64,000 bases of DNA from Chloroflexi bacterium TSY. GTDB taxonomy: Bacteria > Chloroflexota > Anaerolineae > Caldilineales > Caldilineaceae. The notes beneath the pieces are model-generated. The model did no database searches. It worked only from the letters and a program-made list of their open reading frames with translations, and was not told the origin of the DNA. Shown here piece after piece: positions 37,006 to 47,065 of the stretch (positions within the stretch are counted from its first letter, which is position 1; every line of letters starts with the position of its first letter). The translations under genes were made by a program, and so were the position numbers. The DNA lies in the NCBI GenBank assembly GCA_019217005.1, contig JAHBNG010000008.1:1-64000 (forward strand). Direction: 5' to 3'.

Positions 37006-39897
37006 ATGCGTATTTTGCTCACTGCAGGCTGCTATCGGTTTGGCCGTATGCTTGCGCTCACAACATTTTTGACAGCGCTTTTTACATTTGTCATCAACTC
37101 CCAGGTTTACGCACAGAGCGTCGATGAATGTAAGACCGGAGTCAATCCGGGCATTCCGCCCGGTCTGGTTATCAACCAAAAGGTCTTGTGTTTAAACGAC
37201 TTTTTCACCCCCGACGCCCACGGATTGAAGCTCACCGATCCAAATGACGCTGCAAGCGGGCATATCTCGGCGCTCCCCACGTTTCAAATCAATTTTGCGG
37301 GAAATTTGAAATTTGAAGCCAGCTCTACCTTAGCCCCTAATTTTGCTCCCGGTGAGATTGAACACTTTTACTTTGTCTCAGAACAGGTCGCCAACCTTCC
37401 TCCATCACTGCGCTCCCCTCATGCCGCTGAGATCATTGGTCCATTTCTCTTTGGCTCAATCCAAACCCCTCAAGTACACCAGCTCAATTCAGCCACAATG
37501 GACGCAATCATTGCGCTCCAAGCCCAATCATCATTCAATGGTGTCGTCATTTTACAGATTCCAAGTGGAGGCGACATCTTTACCGGAGGTCCGTTCGAAG
37601 GCTTTGCCGGCGTTCGTTTTACGAAAAGTACAGTGACCAATACACCGCCTGTTCTCGCACCAATTCCAAACCAGACAGTAAACGAAGGCGAGAATTTATC
37701 AGTCACTCTGACCGCCAGCGATGCCGATGGAGACAACCTCACCTTCACCAGCTCCAACCTGCCGACCGGTGCCATCCTGGCCAATACAGGGACGACTTCC
37801 GCCACGCTGACCTGGCAGACGGACTTCAACGATGCCGGGGTCTACGTCGTGGACGTCATGGTGGAGGATCAAGGAACCCCACCCGCTAGCGCTTCCAGCT
37901 CGCTCACCATCACCGTCAACGATGTCAATGCTCCTCCGGTCTTCGATCTTGCCGGACTGACGCTCACCATCAACGAGGGAGATGTGACCACCACCACGCT
38001 GACTGCCAGCGATGCCGATGGGGACAACCTCACCTTCACCAGCTCCAACTTGCCGACCGGTGCCAGCCTAGCCAATACAGGCACGACTTCCGCCACGCTG
38101 ACCTGGCAGACGGACTTCAACGATGCCGGCGTTTACGTTGTGGACATCATGGTGGAGGATCAAGGAACCCCACCCGCCAGCGCTTCCAGCTCGCTCACCA
38201 TCACCGTCAACGATGTCAACACTCCTCCGGTCTTCGATCTTGCCGGATTGACGCTCACCATCAACGAGGGAGATGTGACCACCACCACTCTGACCGCCAG
38301 CGATGCCGATGGGGATAACCTCACCTTCACTAGCCTCAACCTGCCCACCGGTGCCAACCTGGCCAATACAGGGACGACTTCCGCCACGCTGACCTGGCAG
38401 ACGGACTTCAACGATGCCGGGGTCTACGTTGTGGACATCATGGTAGAGGATCAAGGAACCCCACCCGCCAGCGCTTCCAGCTCACTCACCATCACCGTCA
38501 ACGATGTCAATGCTCCTCCGGTCTTCGATCTTGCCGGACTGACGCTCACCATCAACGAGGGAGATGTGACCACTACCACTCTGACCGCCAGCGATGCCGA
38601 TGGGGACAACCTCACCTTCACCAGCTCCAACTTGCCGACCGGTGCCAGCCTAGCCAATACAGGCACGACTTCCGCCACGCTGACCTGGCAGACGGACTTC
38701 AACGATGCCGGCGTTTACGTCGTGGACATCATGGTGGAGGATCAAGGAACCCCACCGGCCAGCGCTTCCAGCTCGCTCACCATCACCGTCAACGATGTCA
38801 ACACTCCTCCGGTCTTCGATCGTGCCGGATTGACACTCACCATCAACGAGGGAGATGTGACCACCACCACGCTGACTGCCAGCGATGCCGATGGGGATAA
38901 CCTCACCTTCACCAGCTCCAACCTGCCCACCGGTGCACTCCTGACCAATACAGGGACGACTTCCGCCACGCTGACCTGGCAGACGGATTTCAACGATGCC
39001 GGGGTCTACGTCGTGGACGTCATGGTGGAGGATCAAGGAACCCCACCCGCCAGCGCTTCCAGCTCGCTCACCATCACCGTCAACGATGTCAACACTCCTC
39101 CGGTCTTCGATCTTGCCGGACTGACGCTCACCATCAACGAAGGAGATGTGACCACCACCACTCTGACTGCCAGCGATGCCGATGGAGACAATCTCACCTT
39201 CACCAGCTCCAACCTGCCCACCGGTGCACTCCTGACCAATACAGGGACGACTTCCGCCACGCTGACCTGGCAGACGGACTTCAACGATGCCGGGGTCTAC
39301 GTCGTGGACATCATGGTGGAGGATCAAGGAACCCCACCCGCCAGCGTTTCCAGCTCGCTCACCATCACCGTCAACGAAACAAATACATCTCCCAGGATCT
39401 TAATCAATGACCTGCTCGACTTGGAGGCTGTATCGACTACCTACAACCCAGCCCCCAGCCCGAATGCACCGTCGGGTGTGTTTACATTTACAACAACGTT
39501 CCGGAATAATTCAGAACAAATGCTAAGCATGATTCAGTTTGAAGTGACGAAGTTGACCAAGGGGAATCTTCTCCTAAACGCTGATGGTGGTCCGGGCGGT
39601 GTTGGCTCAACTCTAACAGTCTCATCCGTGACGGCATCTATGATATCTACAATGCCATCCAGTCATAGCGATGGCATCCTTGCTCCAAATGAAAGCTTCA
39701 CGGTCAACTTTGAAATTGGTCTTAAGCGCCGAGTGCGGTTCAAGCTTTTTGTCGACATATATGGAGTTTTGGTCAATCCATCAAATACATCGGTACTCCC
39801 CCTTGAAGAGCAAGAGGTGATTCAGTTCGGCGAAAATTTGGAAGATTTACTCCCATCTGAAGTAACAGTTTTCTTGCCATTCCTTACGCGTGAGTAA
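37006..39897 (+). CDS. Secreted protein with six near-identical Ig/cadherin-like repeats
   Basis: 963 residues; GAGGAGGAAG precedes the ATG. The signal peptide ends near VYAQS (~36). A unique N-terminal domain (~40-210; GVVILQIPSGGDIFTGGPF) is followed by six tandem 97-residue repeats (~213-790), each with NEGDVTTTTLTASDADGDNL, TWQTDFNDAGVYVVD and SSSLTITVNDVN. These are cadherin/Ig-like beta-sandwiches of the kind found in bacterial adhesins, and the DGDNL loops suggest Ca binding. The first repeat is more divergent and the rest nearly identical. A C-terminal beta domain (~795-950) ends VTVFLPFLTRE, the same tail type as the protease at 31473. Likely cell-surface or secreted adhesin/matrix protein. 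Confidence 0.85.
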   Translation: MRILLTAGCYRFGRMLALTTFLTALFTFVINSQVYAQSVDECKTGVNPGIPPGLVINQKVLCLNDFFTPDAHGLKLTDPNDAASGHISALPTFQINFAGNLKFEASSTLAPNFAPGEIEHFYFVSEQVANLPPSLRSPHAAEIIGPFLFGSIQTPQVHQLNSATMDAIIALQAQSSFNGVVILQIPSGGDIFTGGPFEGFAGVRFTKSTVTNTPPVLAPIPNQTVNEGENLSVTLTASDADGDNLTFTSSNLPTGAILANTGTTSATLTWQTDFNDAGVYVVDVMVEDQGTPPASASSSLTITVNDVNAPPVFDLAGLTLTINEGDVTTTTLTASDADGDNLTFTSSNLPTGASLANTGTTSATLTWQTDFNDAGVYVVDIMVEDQGTPPASASSSLTITVNDVNTPPVFDLAGLTLTINEGDVTTTTLTASDADGDNLTFTSLNLPTGANLANTGTTSATLTWQTDFNDAGVYVVDIMVEDQGTPPASASSSLTITVNDVNAPPVFDLAGLTLTINEGDVTTTTLTASDADGDNLTFTSSNLPTGASLANTGTTSATLTWQTDFNDAGVYVVDIMVEDQGTPPASASSSLTITVNDVNTPPVFDRAGLTLTINEGDVTTTTLTASDADGDNLTFTSSNLPTGALLTNTGTTSATLTWQTDFNDAGVYVVDVMVEDQGTPPASASSSLTITVNDVNTPPVFDLAGLTLTINEGDVTTTTLTASDADGDNLTFTSSNLPTGALLTNTGTTSATLTWQTDFNDAGVYVVDIMVEDQGTPPASVSSSLTITVNETNTSPRILINDLLDLEAVSTTYNPAPSPNAPSGVFTFTTTFRNNSEQMLSMIQFEVTKLTKGNLLLNADGGPGGVGSTLTVSSVTASMISTMPSSHSDGILAPNESFTVNFEIGLKRRVRFKLFVDIYGVLVNPSNTSVLPLEEQEVIQFGENLEDLLPSEVTVFLPFLTRE
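37642..39376 (+). repeat. Six ~291-bp tandem repeats inside the adhesin-like gene
   Basis: Unit boundaries recur every 291 bp (for example the ACTCCTCCGGTCTTCGAT blocks), nearly identical at DNA level including silent positions. This creates matching antisense ORFs of 83 codons, which are artefacts. Copy number is prone to recombination and to assembly collapse. Confidence 0.9.
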
Positions 39898-39965
39898 TCG
39901 TGCCCGCTACATTGTAACGAGCATTTAATGATTGATGATAGTCATAAGCTAGTGCATTATCTTGC

Positions 39966-40009
39966 CTAAAAAGACGGGTAAGGCCAACTATAACAACCCG
40001 TCTTTTTAG
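39966..40009. terminator. Bidirectional intrinsic terminator
   Basis: 14-bp perfect stem CTAAAAAGACGGGT / ACCCGTCTTTTTAG, 16-nt loop. The GC core is followed by T5 on the plus strand and, read in reverse, by T5 on the minus strand. It lies between the convergent adhesin-like and oxidoreductase genes. No gene is seen in 39898-40289. Confidence 0.75.
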
Positions 40010-40289
40010 CATGGACGATGCACTAGGACAATCTCATACTGTGCTACCTGGGATTTATGAGGATTAAAAATTAAAGGGCTATGCGTGTTAGTGGATATCG
40101 AAGCAAATCATTGGCTAAGCCGTGGCTCAGCAATGGTAGACTTGATGAAAGCGCTACCTTGGAACCTTGTTCCCAAACTGAATCAACCTGATCTTCGCGT
40201 CTTATACTCGGTTCAACATGAGCTCCAGTTTTGAAGCTGATTTCCGTATAGTGGCTCAAATAACAACCATCTATAGCAATTGGATGATC

Positions 40290-41252
40290 CTAAATACGCA
40301 GAACGATCTTCCCGAACTGTCTTCCCTGATCCATACGATCTATGGCAGCAGCTCCGTCCGATAGGTCGAAGATCGAGTCGACCACAGGCTCGATCTTGTA
40401 TTCGTTGACAAAACTGACCATCTGGGCAAACTCTTCATCGCTCCCCATGGTGCTGCCAAAGATGGATATCTGACGGAAAAAGACCAACTGTGGACTGACG
40501 TTTTGCCAATTGCCGCGCGTACCGCCATAAAGTGCAATACGGGCGCCCGGTCGCGTTAGCTTAACAAGGTCGGCAAAGCCAGCCCCGCCCGCGCTGTCAA
40601 TGATCACATCAAAGCCGCCGGTTTCTTTGCCGAAAGGCTTGTGCCACTCCGGTTCTGTGTAGATTGCGCCCCCTTTGGCTCCCAACGCCACGGCCGCTTG
40701 AACTTTCTCTGACGAGCTGGAGGTGACATAGACATTCGCTCCCAGCGCTACAGCAAACTGGCAGGCAAAAAGCGCTACCCCACCGCCCACACCCGAAATC
40801 AAAACTTGTTCGCCGGCTTGTACTTCACAACGTGAAATGAGTGCTCGATACGCCGTCAAACCAGCTAAGGGGAGGGCAGCGGCTTGTTCTAATGATAAAT
40901 GAGCTGGCTTGTCGTGTAAACGGTCAGGTGCGACTGCAATCTGTTCTGCAAAGGTTCCATCTTCAGGCATTCCCAAAATCTGAAAATCGCGTGATGGAAA
41001 TCGGCTATCACTACCCCAATTGACGCCAGGATTGATCATGACCTCTCTGTCATCGACAATGCCCGCACCATCGGCCCCAAGAATCGTCTGGTCCTGAAGA
41101 CCTGGGTATAAACCTTTTAGAATCCAATTGTCGCGATGATTTAAGGCCGCGGCCTTTAGTCGGACAATGACTTGACCTTCTGCGGCTGGTGGTGGTTCCA
41201 CATCTCGGTAGACCAGGGGCATTTCTTTGTTAACATAAATGAGTGCTTTCAT
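40290..41252 (-). CDS. MDR-superfamily zinc-binding dehydrogenase / quinone oxidoreductase-like
   Basis: 320 residues from MKALIYVNKEMPLVYRDVEP; AAGGAGAA lies upstream of the ATG at 41252. GroES-like N-terminal domain (AALNHRDNWILKGLYPG, GADGAGIV), then a Rossmann domain with VLISGVGGGVALFACQFAVA (~140-160), where the glycine motif is GVGGGV. The cysteines of a structural zinc lobe are absent, so it is closer to the zinc-free QOR/enoyl-reductase branch. NAD(P)H-dependent reduction of a quinone or enone is typical; substrate unknown. ATGA overlap with the upstream membrane protein implies coupling. Confidence 0.88.
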   Translation of the reverse strand: MKALIYVNKEMPLVYRDVEPPPAAEGQVIVRLKAAALNHRDNWILKGLYPGLQDQTILGADGAGIVDDREVMINPGVNWGSDSRFPSRDFQILGMPEDGTFAEQIAVAPDRLHDKPAHLSLEQAAALPLAGLTAYRALISRCEVQAGEQVLISGVGGGVALFACQFAVALGANVYVTSSSSEKVQAAVALGAKGGAIYTEPEWHKPFGKETGGFDVIIDSAGGAGFADLVKLTRPGARIALYGGTRGNWQNVSPQLVFFRQISIFGSTMGSDEEFAQMVSFVNEYKIEPVVDSIFDLSDGAAAIDRMDQGRQFGKIVLRI

Positions 41253-41707
41253 GTTGAATTTCTCCTTGGACGCCCGCGTCGCACGCGCATGATAATGCTG
41301 CCAACCAATCCCATACCAAATGCAATGACACCACCCCCAATCGTGCCAATAGTAATGCCCACCGCGCCCAAACCAGCGTGAAGCGCAAGCCAGGGCAGAC
41401 CAATGATGCCGGATACACCCTGACCGTCTTCTGGCATGATGCTGAGAAATTGCTCGCTTAAGATTGGTCCGATGATCAAATAGACGAGCACGGCACCGAG
41501 CAGTGCTCCGAGCAACATCACAAAGGTCAAGCTGCGCGCTAGCACATTGTTGATCGCCTCCCCCAACAGAGCAAAGACACCACCGATGATTAGTCCAGCA
41601 ACGATCCATTGCGGAGCGGCGTCAAAGATGCTGCCAAACCAACCGAACGGAACGCACCAAAACAAAATGATAATCAGGGGATAAATATAGCGCTTTCTCT
41701 GAGGCAT
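41249..41707 (-). CDS. Membrane protein of unknown function, coupled to the MDR gene
   Basis: 152 residues from MPQRKRYIYPLIIILFW. The frame is open further to 41869, but that part is basic, repeat-derived and unconvincing. About four TM segments with Gly-rich helices (GLIIGGVFALLGEAI, GAVGITIGTIGGGVIAFGMG). The C-terminus RVRRGRPRRNST is basic and cytoplasmic. Its stop codon overlaps the ATG of the oxidoreductase (ATGA). Family not recognised. Confidence 0.65.
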   Translation of the reverse strand: MPQRKRYIYPLIIILFWCVPFGWFGSIFDAAPQWIVAGLIIGGVFALLGEAINNVLARSLTFVMLLGALLGAVLVYLIIGPILSEQFLSIMPEDGQGVSGIIGLPWLALHAGLGAVGITIGTIGGGVIAFGMGLVGSIIMRVRRGRPRRNST

Positions 41708-41896
41708 ATGCTTGTGTATGGTTGGAGGAGTTTTTCGTGTATGGGTTTGAGTATACCCAATCCAGGATAAATTCGCAATGAAAGAGAAAGCATGGCCTTT
41801 GGCGCGCTTAAGTAAGCGATCACAAACGATCTTTTTATATGATCGCTTCCGGTAACGCTTCCGCAACACTCGCCCAATATACTAACAACCACATCA

Positions 41897-41966
41897 TTTA
41901 AACTTCGAGCAATTGGCCTTCAACGGAGAACGATTCTATTGTCCGAAGTTTAAGTGGCGTCTCTAT
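41897..41966. repeat. Hairpin plus 38-bp dispersed repeat
   Basis: TTTAAACTTCG (41897) pairs with CGAAGTTTAA (41944), and 41929-41966 matches 29583-29620. The gap 41708-42215 otherwise holds only two more hairpin repeats. Confidence 0.55.
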
Positions 41967-42029
41967 AGGGGCAGAAGTACAAATAGTACTCAAATCTTAA
42001 TCAATTCAAATCTTAACAAATTCAAAGGA

Positions 42030-42107
42030 CTCATCTAAGAAAATTGTGCAAATCAATGTTTTCACTGATGGATCAAGATTGCATTTGCACAATTTCGTCT
42101 GATGAGC
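42030..42107. repeat. 78-bp hairpin repeat, CTCATCTAAGAAAATTGTGC family, copy 2
   Basis: The same termini and length as 18410-18487. It ends 9 bp before the next hairpin family member, so two MITE-like hairpins are adjacent in the lipoprotein promoter region. Confidence 0.75.
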
Positions 42108-42116
42108 GATTCAAAG

Positions 42117-42192
42117 GTGTGTCCCAAAGCATGTGTAAATGTGGATACCCACCCAGAGCACAACATTCATTTACATACTTTGCGGGACACAC
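42117..42192. repeat. ~76-bp hairpin, GTGTGTCCCAAAG family, copy 3
   Basis: Arms GTGTGTCCCAAAGCATGTGT and ATACTTTGCGGGACACAC. It ends 23 bp before the start codon of the lipoprotein at 42216, so its stem would be in the 5' leader if transcribed. Confidence 0.7.
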
Positions 42193-42215
42193 CCAAAATC
42201 AAACGGAGAATAAAC

Positions 42216-42863
42216 ATGAATCGTCTAAATCTCAAGCAAGGCATTATCGGCTTAATCTTGATCACAAGTGTCATTCTCAGCGGTTGTGTGCCGATTGTCT
42301 CAGCAGCGCAAGCACAGAATCAGGTTTTGAAGACCCATCCATCCCGCGGCGATGTACAAGTTGTTGACAATGCGAGCAGTCAGTTGGTCACAGGAATCAA
42401 CGGCGCCACGCTTAACATCGACACCACAGGTTTGGAACCAAATCATGCCTATACTGTTTGGTTTGTCGTCATCAATAAGCCCGAAGCCTGCGTAGCCGTG
42501 CCCTGTACGTCCAAAGAGGTACTCACTGCAACCGAGGAAATCGACGCTGAAGTCGGCTATGCGACTGGTGCGATTGCCGATGAGAACGGGGCGGCCAACT
42601 TCTTCGCCCACATGAATCTAGGTGATCTGCCTGGCCAGTGGTTTGACAACGGCTTTACCAATCCCAATGGCGAAATTCATGCAGTCATCATGAGCCACGG
42701 CCCCGCAATTGCAGCAATGGAAGAAGAAATGACCAGCACACTACGCGGCGGCTGCACCGATGAAAGCGTCCCAGCACCCTTCCCAGCAACAGCCCACGCT
42801 GACGGCAAAGCAGGACCGAATAGCTGCCAACTGTATCAGTTTGTTATTTTCGAACGTGGATAA
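42216..42863 (+). CDS. Secreted lipoprotein of unknown function
   Basis: 215 residues. Start at 42216 (MNRLNLKQGIIGLILITSV), preceded by CGGAGAA; the earlier in-frame ATG at 42102 lies within repeats. Lipobox ILSGC at ~22-26. The mature part is a beta-rich domain: VQVVDNASSQLVTGINGATL, LEPNHAYTVWFVVINKPEAC and GQWFDNGFTNPNGEIHAVIM. It contains several Cys residues (ACVAVPC; GGC; SC), so disulfides are likely. I do not recognise the family. The pattern of a hydrophobic beta sandwich with an HAY-V-WFVV strand is seen in secreted proteins of unknown function. Confidence 0.78.
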   Translation: MNRLNLKQGIIGLILITSVILSGCVPIVSAAQAQNQVLKTHPSRGDVQVVDNASSQLVTGINGATLNIDTTGLEPNHAYTVWFVVINKPEACVAVPCTSKEVLTATEEIDAEVGYATGAIADENGAANFFAHMNLGDLPGQWFDNGFTNPNGEIHAVIMSHGPAIAAMEEEMTSTLRGGCTDESVPAPFPATAHADGKAGPNSCQLYQFVIFERG

Positions 42864-43029
42864 TGGATGATAGAGAATGGTGGGCAGTGGATATTGATAT
42901 GTTCACTGTTCACCATCCATAACCAACGAACATACTGAGCCGCACCTTAAAGCAACTTTTTTACTCGAGTAAACAATCAGTAGATCGCAGTGGAGTCGCC
43001 ATATATGGGGCGCCATGCATGGCGACTCT

Positions 43030-44641
43030 GCGTTGCGGTCTGCCCTGAAAAAAAGGGCAGCAAGAGAAGAGAGAGAGGGGTTAAAGGCCGCGTTGAATAA
43101 GAAGCGGGTCCAAGTTGACCCGCCAGAGTGGGTGGCGTCGTTGCCTGTGCCCAACGCAAATCAGTTGTAGTGAGCACCGTACTTAGGCGGTCGGTGCCAA
43201 GAAAACCTTGAAGCCGAGGGACTCGAGGGTTTTGAGTGCGCCGGCTTGTGCATGCTCCTTGCGTCGTTTGAGAAAGAAGTCGCCGCCGAGTTCTTCAAAG
43301 ACGGCATCGGGCTTGTCGATGAGATGATAGACGATGGTCAAGATGGAATGGGCCACGGCAATAGCTGCCCGCTTGGCTCCGCGTCGTGCCTTGAGACGGT
43401 GGAACTGTGCGGCGAGATAGGTGTCCTTGGTGCGAGAGGCGGCCCAAGCCGCTTCAACGAGGGCGGTGACTAACCATTTCTGGCCTTTCGTCGGCGACCA
43501 CTCTTGCGTTTGCCCGCCGATTCGTTGTTGCCAGGACAGACACAAGCCCAGGAGGCCAGTTTCTTAGCTGAGGGCCAGCTTTCGACCGAGGGACCGATCT
43601 CCGCCAGAATTATCTCGGCGACGACTCGCCCCACACCGGGAATGGCATCTAGGCGTGCGATGAGGTCAGCATGCGGAGCCATGAGGACCCCAATCTGTTG
43701 ATTGAGGGCATCAATGCGTACATTCAGGTGATCGAGATGATGCAGAACTTCTTGCAGCATAAAACGATGATGAGGACGGACCAGTCCCGTCAACGCATCA
43801 ACCAACTGGGGAATCTTGGCCCGCAGCCGCTTTTGTGCCAAGTCAGCCATGGCTTCTGGGTCCATCTCATCTGCAATCAGGGCCTCGATCATCTGGCGTG
43901 CCGATACACCTTGGATGCTCGTGACCACCGATCCCAACTTGACGTTGGCATCTTCCAACACCTTATGCAGGCGATTGACTGCCGCACTCTTCTCTTGCAA
44001 GAGACGCGTCCGATAGCGCGTCAGGTCTCGCAAGTCCCTTTGCTCCACATCTGGAATGAAACTGCGCTCCAGCAGTCCATAACTCATCAGTTTCGTGATC
44101 CAGGCCGCATCGCTCTCATCCGTCTTGCGACCAGGCACCTGTGCCAGATGGCGGGCATTCACAATCCAGACCTCAAAATGCTCATGCAACACATTGTAGA
44201 TCGGTTTCCAATACACTCCCGTACTCTCCATCGCCACATGCGTGATCCCATACGACGACAGCCACGACCTCAACCCCTCCAACTCGACCGTCGTTGTCCC
44301 AAATCGCTTGCGCACCTGCTCCATCCTCCTGATTCATCTACCACACGCCACTACCATCCGCTTGTGAACATCCAGGCCGCTGCACTTCGGAAACATCACT
44401 TCCATCTTCCTTTCCTTTCGCAGCCGCTTATGTGTACCCGATTGTGAGCACAGTCTGCCCTGCGTGTTTCGTCCCGAGGAACGTCCACATCCCGTGGTGC
44501 GTCGGTGTACACCAATCTAGCTACTGAGCGTTCTTTACTTGACCACGGACCTTTCCCGATTTCTGTTCGGCGGCTGCCACCACACTTTAACACATTTTTC
44601 ATCCCCTGTTGTGTTGGCTCACCGCATGTTTATCTACTGAG
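43030..44641 (-). mobile_element. IS110-family insertion sequence, copy 2 (inverted relative to copy 1)
   Basis: Near-identical to 8455-10071 in reverse orientation. The flanking side at 42993-43028 is a palindrome (GAGTCGCCAT / ATGGCGACTC), and copy 1 also abuts a palindrome. This fits the known preference of some IS110 elements for structured repeats. The other end stops 43 bp upstream of the OsmC start codon. Confidence 0.88.
43183..44405 (-). pseudogene. IS110 transposase with several small indels (copy 2)
   Basis: Relative to copy 1 it lacks TG near 44347 and a G near 44330, which together give an in-frame stop at codon 24 and then restore the frame. It also lacks a G near 43485, which shifts the C-terminus (RRRKARNG stop instead of RRRKGQKWLV). 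It has the correct G4 run where copy 1 has G5. All catalytic motifs are otherwise present. Length 1,223 bp against an expected 1,227. Confidence 0.85.
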
Positions 44642-44684
44642 AATATTCTGTTGCGCTGCTGCGGAGTATAAATGTAAGGAAAAT

Positions 44685-45225
44685 ATGATGAACGTAATCG
44701 AAAAACTAGGTGTGCGTGAGCGACAAATGCCTCTGTATAAACATTATAAAGTTGTGCCTGACGATGCCATGATTACCGATCGTGCTCGCACAACAGGCGG
44801 CGTCGAAACTGACCCGTTTCATGGTAATGTGGTCATTGGAAACGAAGAGTATGGCGTCGTTTTGCCCTTTGGCATTCATCGTGCAGTCGGGGGGTGACCA
44901 TGATGCGCCCAATCCGGGCGACATACTCTGTGCCGCTGTTGCGGCCTGTCTTGATTCGACCATACGCATAATGGCCGAACATCTCCGCGTGACGCTAACC
45001 ATGCTTGAAGTAACCGTAATGGCGCAAGTAGATGTACGCGGGACATTGCTCGTTGAGAAAAGCGTTCCCGTTGGATTTCAATCCATGCAGTGCCATGTGA
45101 AGTTAGAGCCCATCGAAGGCACCAACCCTGCACTTGTGCAGAAGCTGGTGGGCATGTCAGAGCGTTGCTGTGTCAACTTGCAGACCATGATTGGCGATAT
45201 CGCTGTCGAAACAAAGGGGCCTTAG
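44685..45225 (+). pseudogene. OsmC-family protein, one homopolymer frameshift
   Basis: The first half reads MNVIEKLGVRERQMPLYKHY ... GVVLPFGIHRAVGG, then stops at ~44897. The second frame carries GGDHDAPNPGDILCAAVAAC, LDSTIRIMAEHL and SERCCVNLQTMIGD, with the two conserved OsmC cysteines (the LCAAVAACLDST region and CCVN). Reducing the G6 run at 44887-44892 to G5 joins the two as VGGDHDAPNPGD, ~179 residues. OsmC proteins are thiol peroxidases against organic hydroperoxides. Start ATG at 44685 or 44688 after TAAGGAAA. The IS110 copy ends 43 bp upstream. Very likely a functional gene if the run is mis-sequenced. Confidence 0.8.
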
Positions 45226-45516
45226 TCATTGTTTCGTCCAAATGGCACTGTCTTCTCGCCTGTAATGCTGAACAAACTGCCAGTTTGTTCTACGATTGGA
45301 CGGAACGATGACCACCGCCAACAAAGGTAACCGAGCCAATATGAACAAAGCAAGTCCCCTCTCACGCAAACTGTGCACGTTACTCAACTCCCATTTCGTC
45401 CTGAAGGGGTAGAGTATCGCTTCTTGGTATCCTGAGCACTGCCAAAGTTACACTGCTCGTAATTGTTGCGTTACGATCATCCGTTATGCTATGGCTATTC
45501 AGTCAATTAAGAACCT

Positions 45517-45585
45517 GTCCGAAAAGTGGTTGTGAGTCCGACCAGCCTCTCAAGTGAGAATGCATCGTCACAGAACTTTTCGGAT
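45517..45585. repeat. 69-bp REP-like palindrome, ATCCGAAAAG family, copy 3
   Basis: Ends GTCCGAAAAG and CTTTTCGGAT, same 69-bp length as the other copies. The IS701 element is inserted 9 bp downstream. The remaining stretch 45226-45516 has no gene. Confidence 0.75.
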
Positions 45586-45768
45586 AAGCACTAATACTAC
45601 TGTGCAGCAATATATTGTGAAACACAAAGGAAATTCGTTATATTTCTGGGCATATTGCTAACAAAACGCAAACAGAATGCAAAGGAAAAATGAGATAGAC
45701 TGAAGAGCCAATAAAATGAAGCAGTCTTCGATGAAAGGAAATCAAGATGAAACTTGCTCAAGCAGTCA

Positions 45769-47065
45769 GGCCAATCCAAAAAATAAAATATACGCGAGAA
45801 GGTGTTAAACTAGCTCTCCAAAAGGAGCAAAAATGACAATCTCGCCAGAAATGGTTGAAGTCTTGAAAGAGACGAAGGCCATGTTAAGTGGATACGAAAG
45901 AAGGCACTTCATGGCCCAAACGGTCAAAACGATATGCGAAGGGAGTCCGACGAAAGCAGAACGAGAGTTGGGCTGGAATCGGGCGACGATAGCCAAAGCC
46001 CTGGAAGAACTAGAAGGCGGCTTCTGTTATGTCGACCAAAGCCACCGACGTGGTCGCAAAAAAGCCGAAGACCATATCCCCACTTTACTGGCCGATATGG
46101 TTGAAATCGCCGATCAATTCAGCCAGACCGATCCCACCTTTCGACCCCCCCAATTGTACACTCGACTAACCGCCGCCGAAATGCGTACCCAGCTCATCGA
46201 GCAGAAAGGATACACAGATGAGGAATTGCCTGGCGAAGAGGCCATCCGCTTGAAGCTCAATGAGTTAGGCTATGGCTCAAACCGGGTCAAAAAAGTCAAC
46301 CAGTGAAAAGATCCCAGAGACCGATGCGATCTTTGATAGAATTCATCAGATCAATCAAGAAGCGGATGCAGACGAGACGGTTCTGCGCCTCTTGGGATGC
46401 CAAAGCGACGATTTTACTTGACCGTTTCTCGAGAGAAGGGATAAGTCGAGTGGTTGTCAAAGCGCTCGATCATGACTTTCAAGATAAGAAGACCGAGAAA
46501 GTCACTCCTTTTGGCATTTACCTCCCTTCAACCAAGGAACTCTTTCTTTACTTGACTCAGTCGAAAGTGACGAGTGACTTATTGTCGACTGCCTGATTGA
46601 TTTTGGGAAAGCGTACGTGAACACTTTCCTCACGTCAAGACCCTCGTGATCAATCAGGACAATGGTCCCGAAAATCATACCCGTCGGACTCAGTTTATGT
46701 ATCGTCTCACTCAGTTTGTTGAGCACTATCGTCTCTCTATTCAGCTCGCCTGCTACCCTCCTTATCACAGTAAATACAACCCCATCGAACGGGTTTGGGG
46801 CCATCTTGAAAACACTGGAACGGTTCTCTCTCGATTCTCTTGAGACCGTTCTCAATTTTGCCCGTTCTTTTCGCTTTAACCAACTACAACCCTTCGTTCA
46901 CCTGAATTCCACTCTTTATGAGACCGGCGTCAAACTCACTCAGAAAGAGATGGACCGTTTGGAACAACGCTTCCAACGTTTACCTGGTTTAGAAAAATGG
47001 TTTGTCCTTATTCCCCCTCTCCATTCTCTCGTTCGCGTATAATTATTTATTTTTTTGGTTTAGCC
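45769..47065 (+). mobile_element. ISAzo13-family element, copy 1, inside IS701
   Basis: Imperfect ~30-bp TIRs beginning GGCCAATCC / GGCTAAACC and continuing to TATACGCGA. Target duplication TCA (45766-45768, 47066-47068). 1,297 bp, the same length as copy 2 at 61879-63175. Confidence 0.9.
45833..47042 (+). pseudogene. ISAzo13 transposase, frameshifted (copy 1)
   Basis: AAAGGAG precedes the ATG. The N-terminal frame to 46306 has the HTH region SPTKAERELGWNRATIAKAL. The conserved block KIPETDAIFDRIHQINQEAD is in a second frame reached by shifting at an A6 run (46287-46294 area). WDAKATILLDRFSREG (first catalytic Asp) is in a third. Later VINQDNGPENHTRRTQF (second Asp) and YPPYHSKYNPIERVWGHLE (Glu) follow. 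Copy-specific breaks occur at ~46580 and ~46810. See the finding on shared frameshifts. Confidence 0.83.

Noticed and set aside
37869..39327. Repeated 83-codon and one 225-codon antisense ORFs
   Set aside because: They recur every 291 bp as shadows of the tandem repeats in the real gene.
41253..41609. N-terminal extension of the oxidoreductase frame
   Set aside because: It overlaps the better-supported membrane gene, and a good ribosome-binding site and conserved start lie at 41252.
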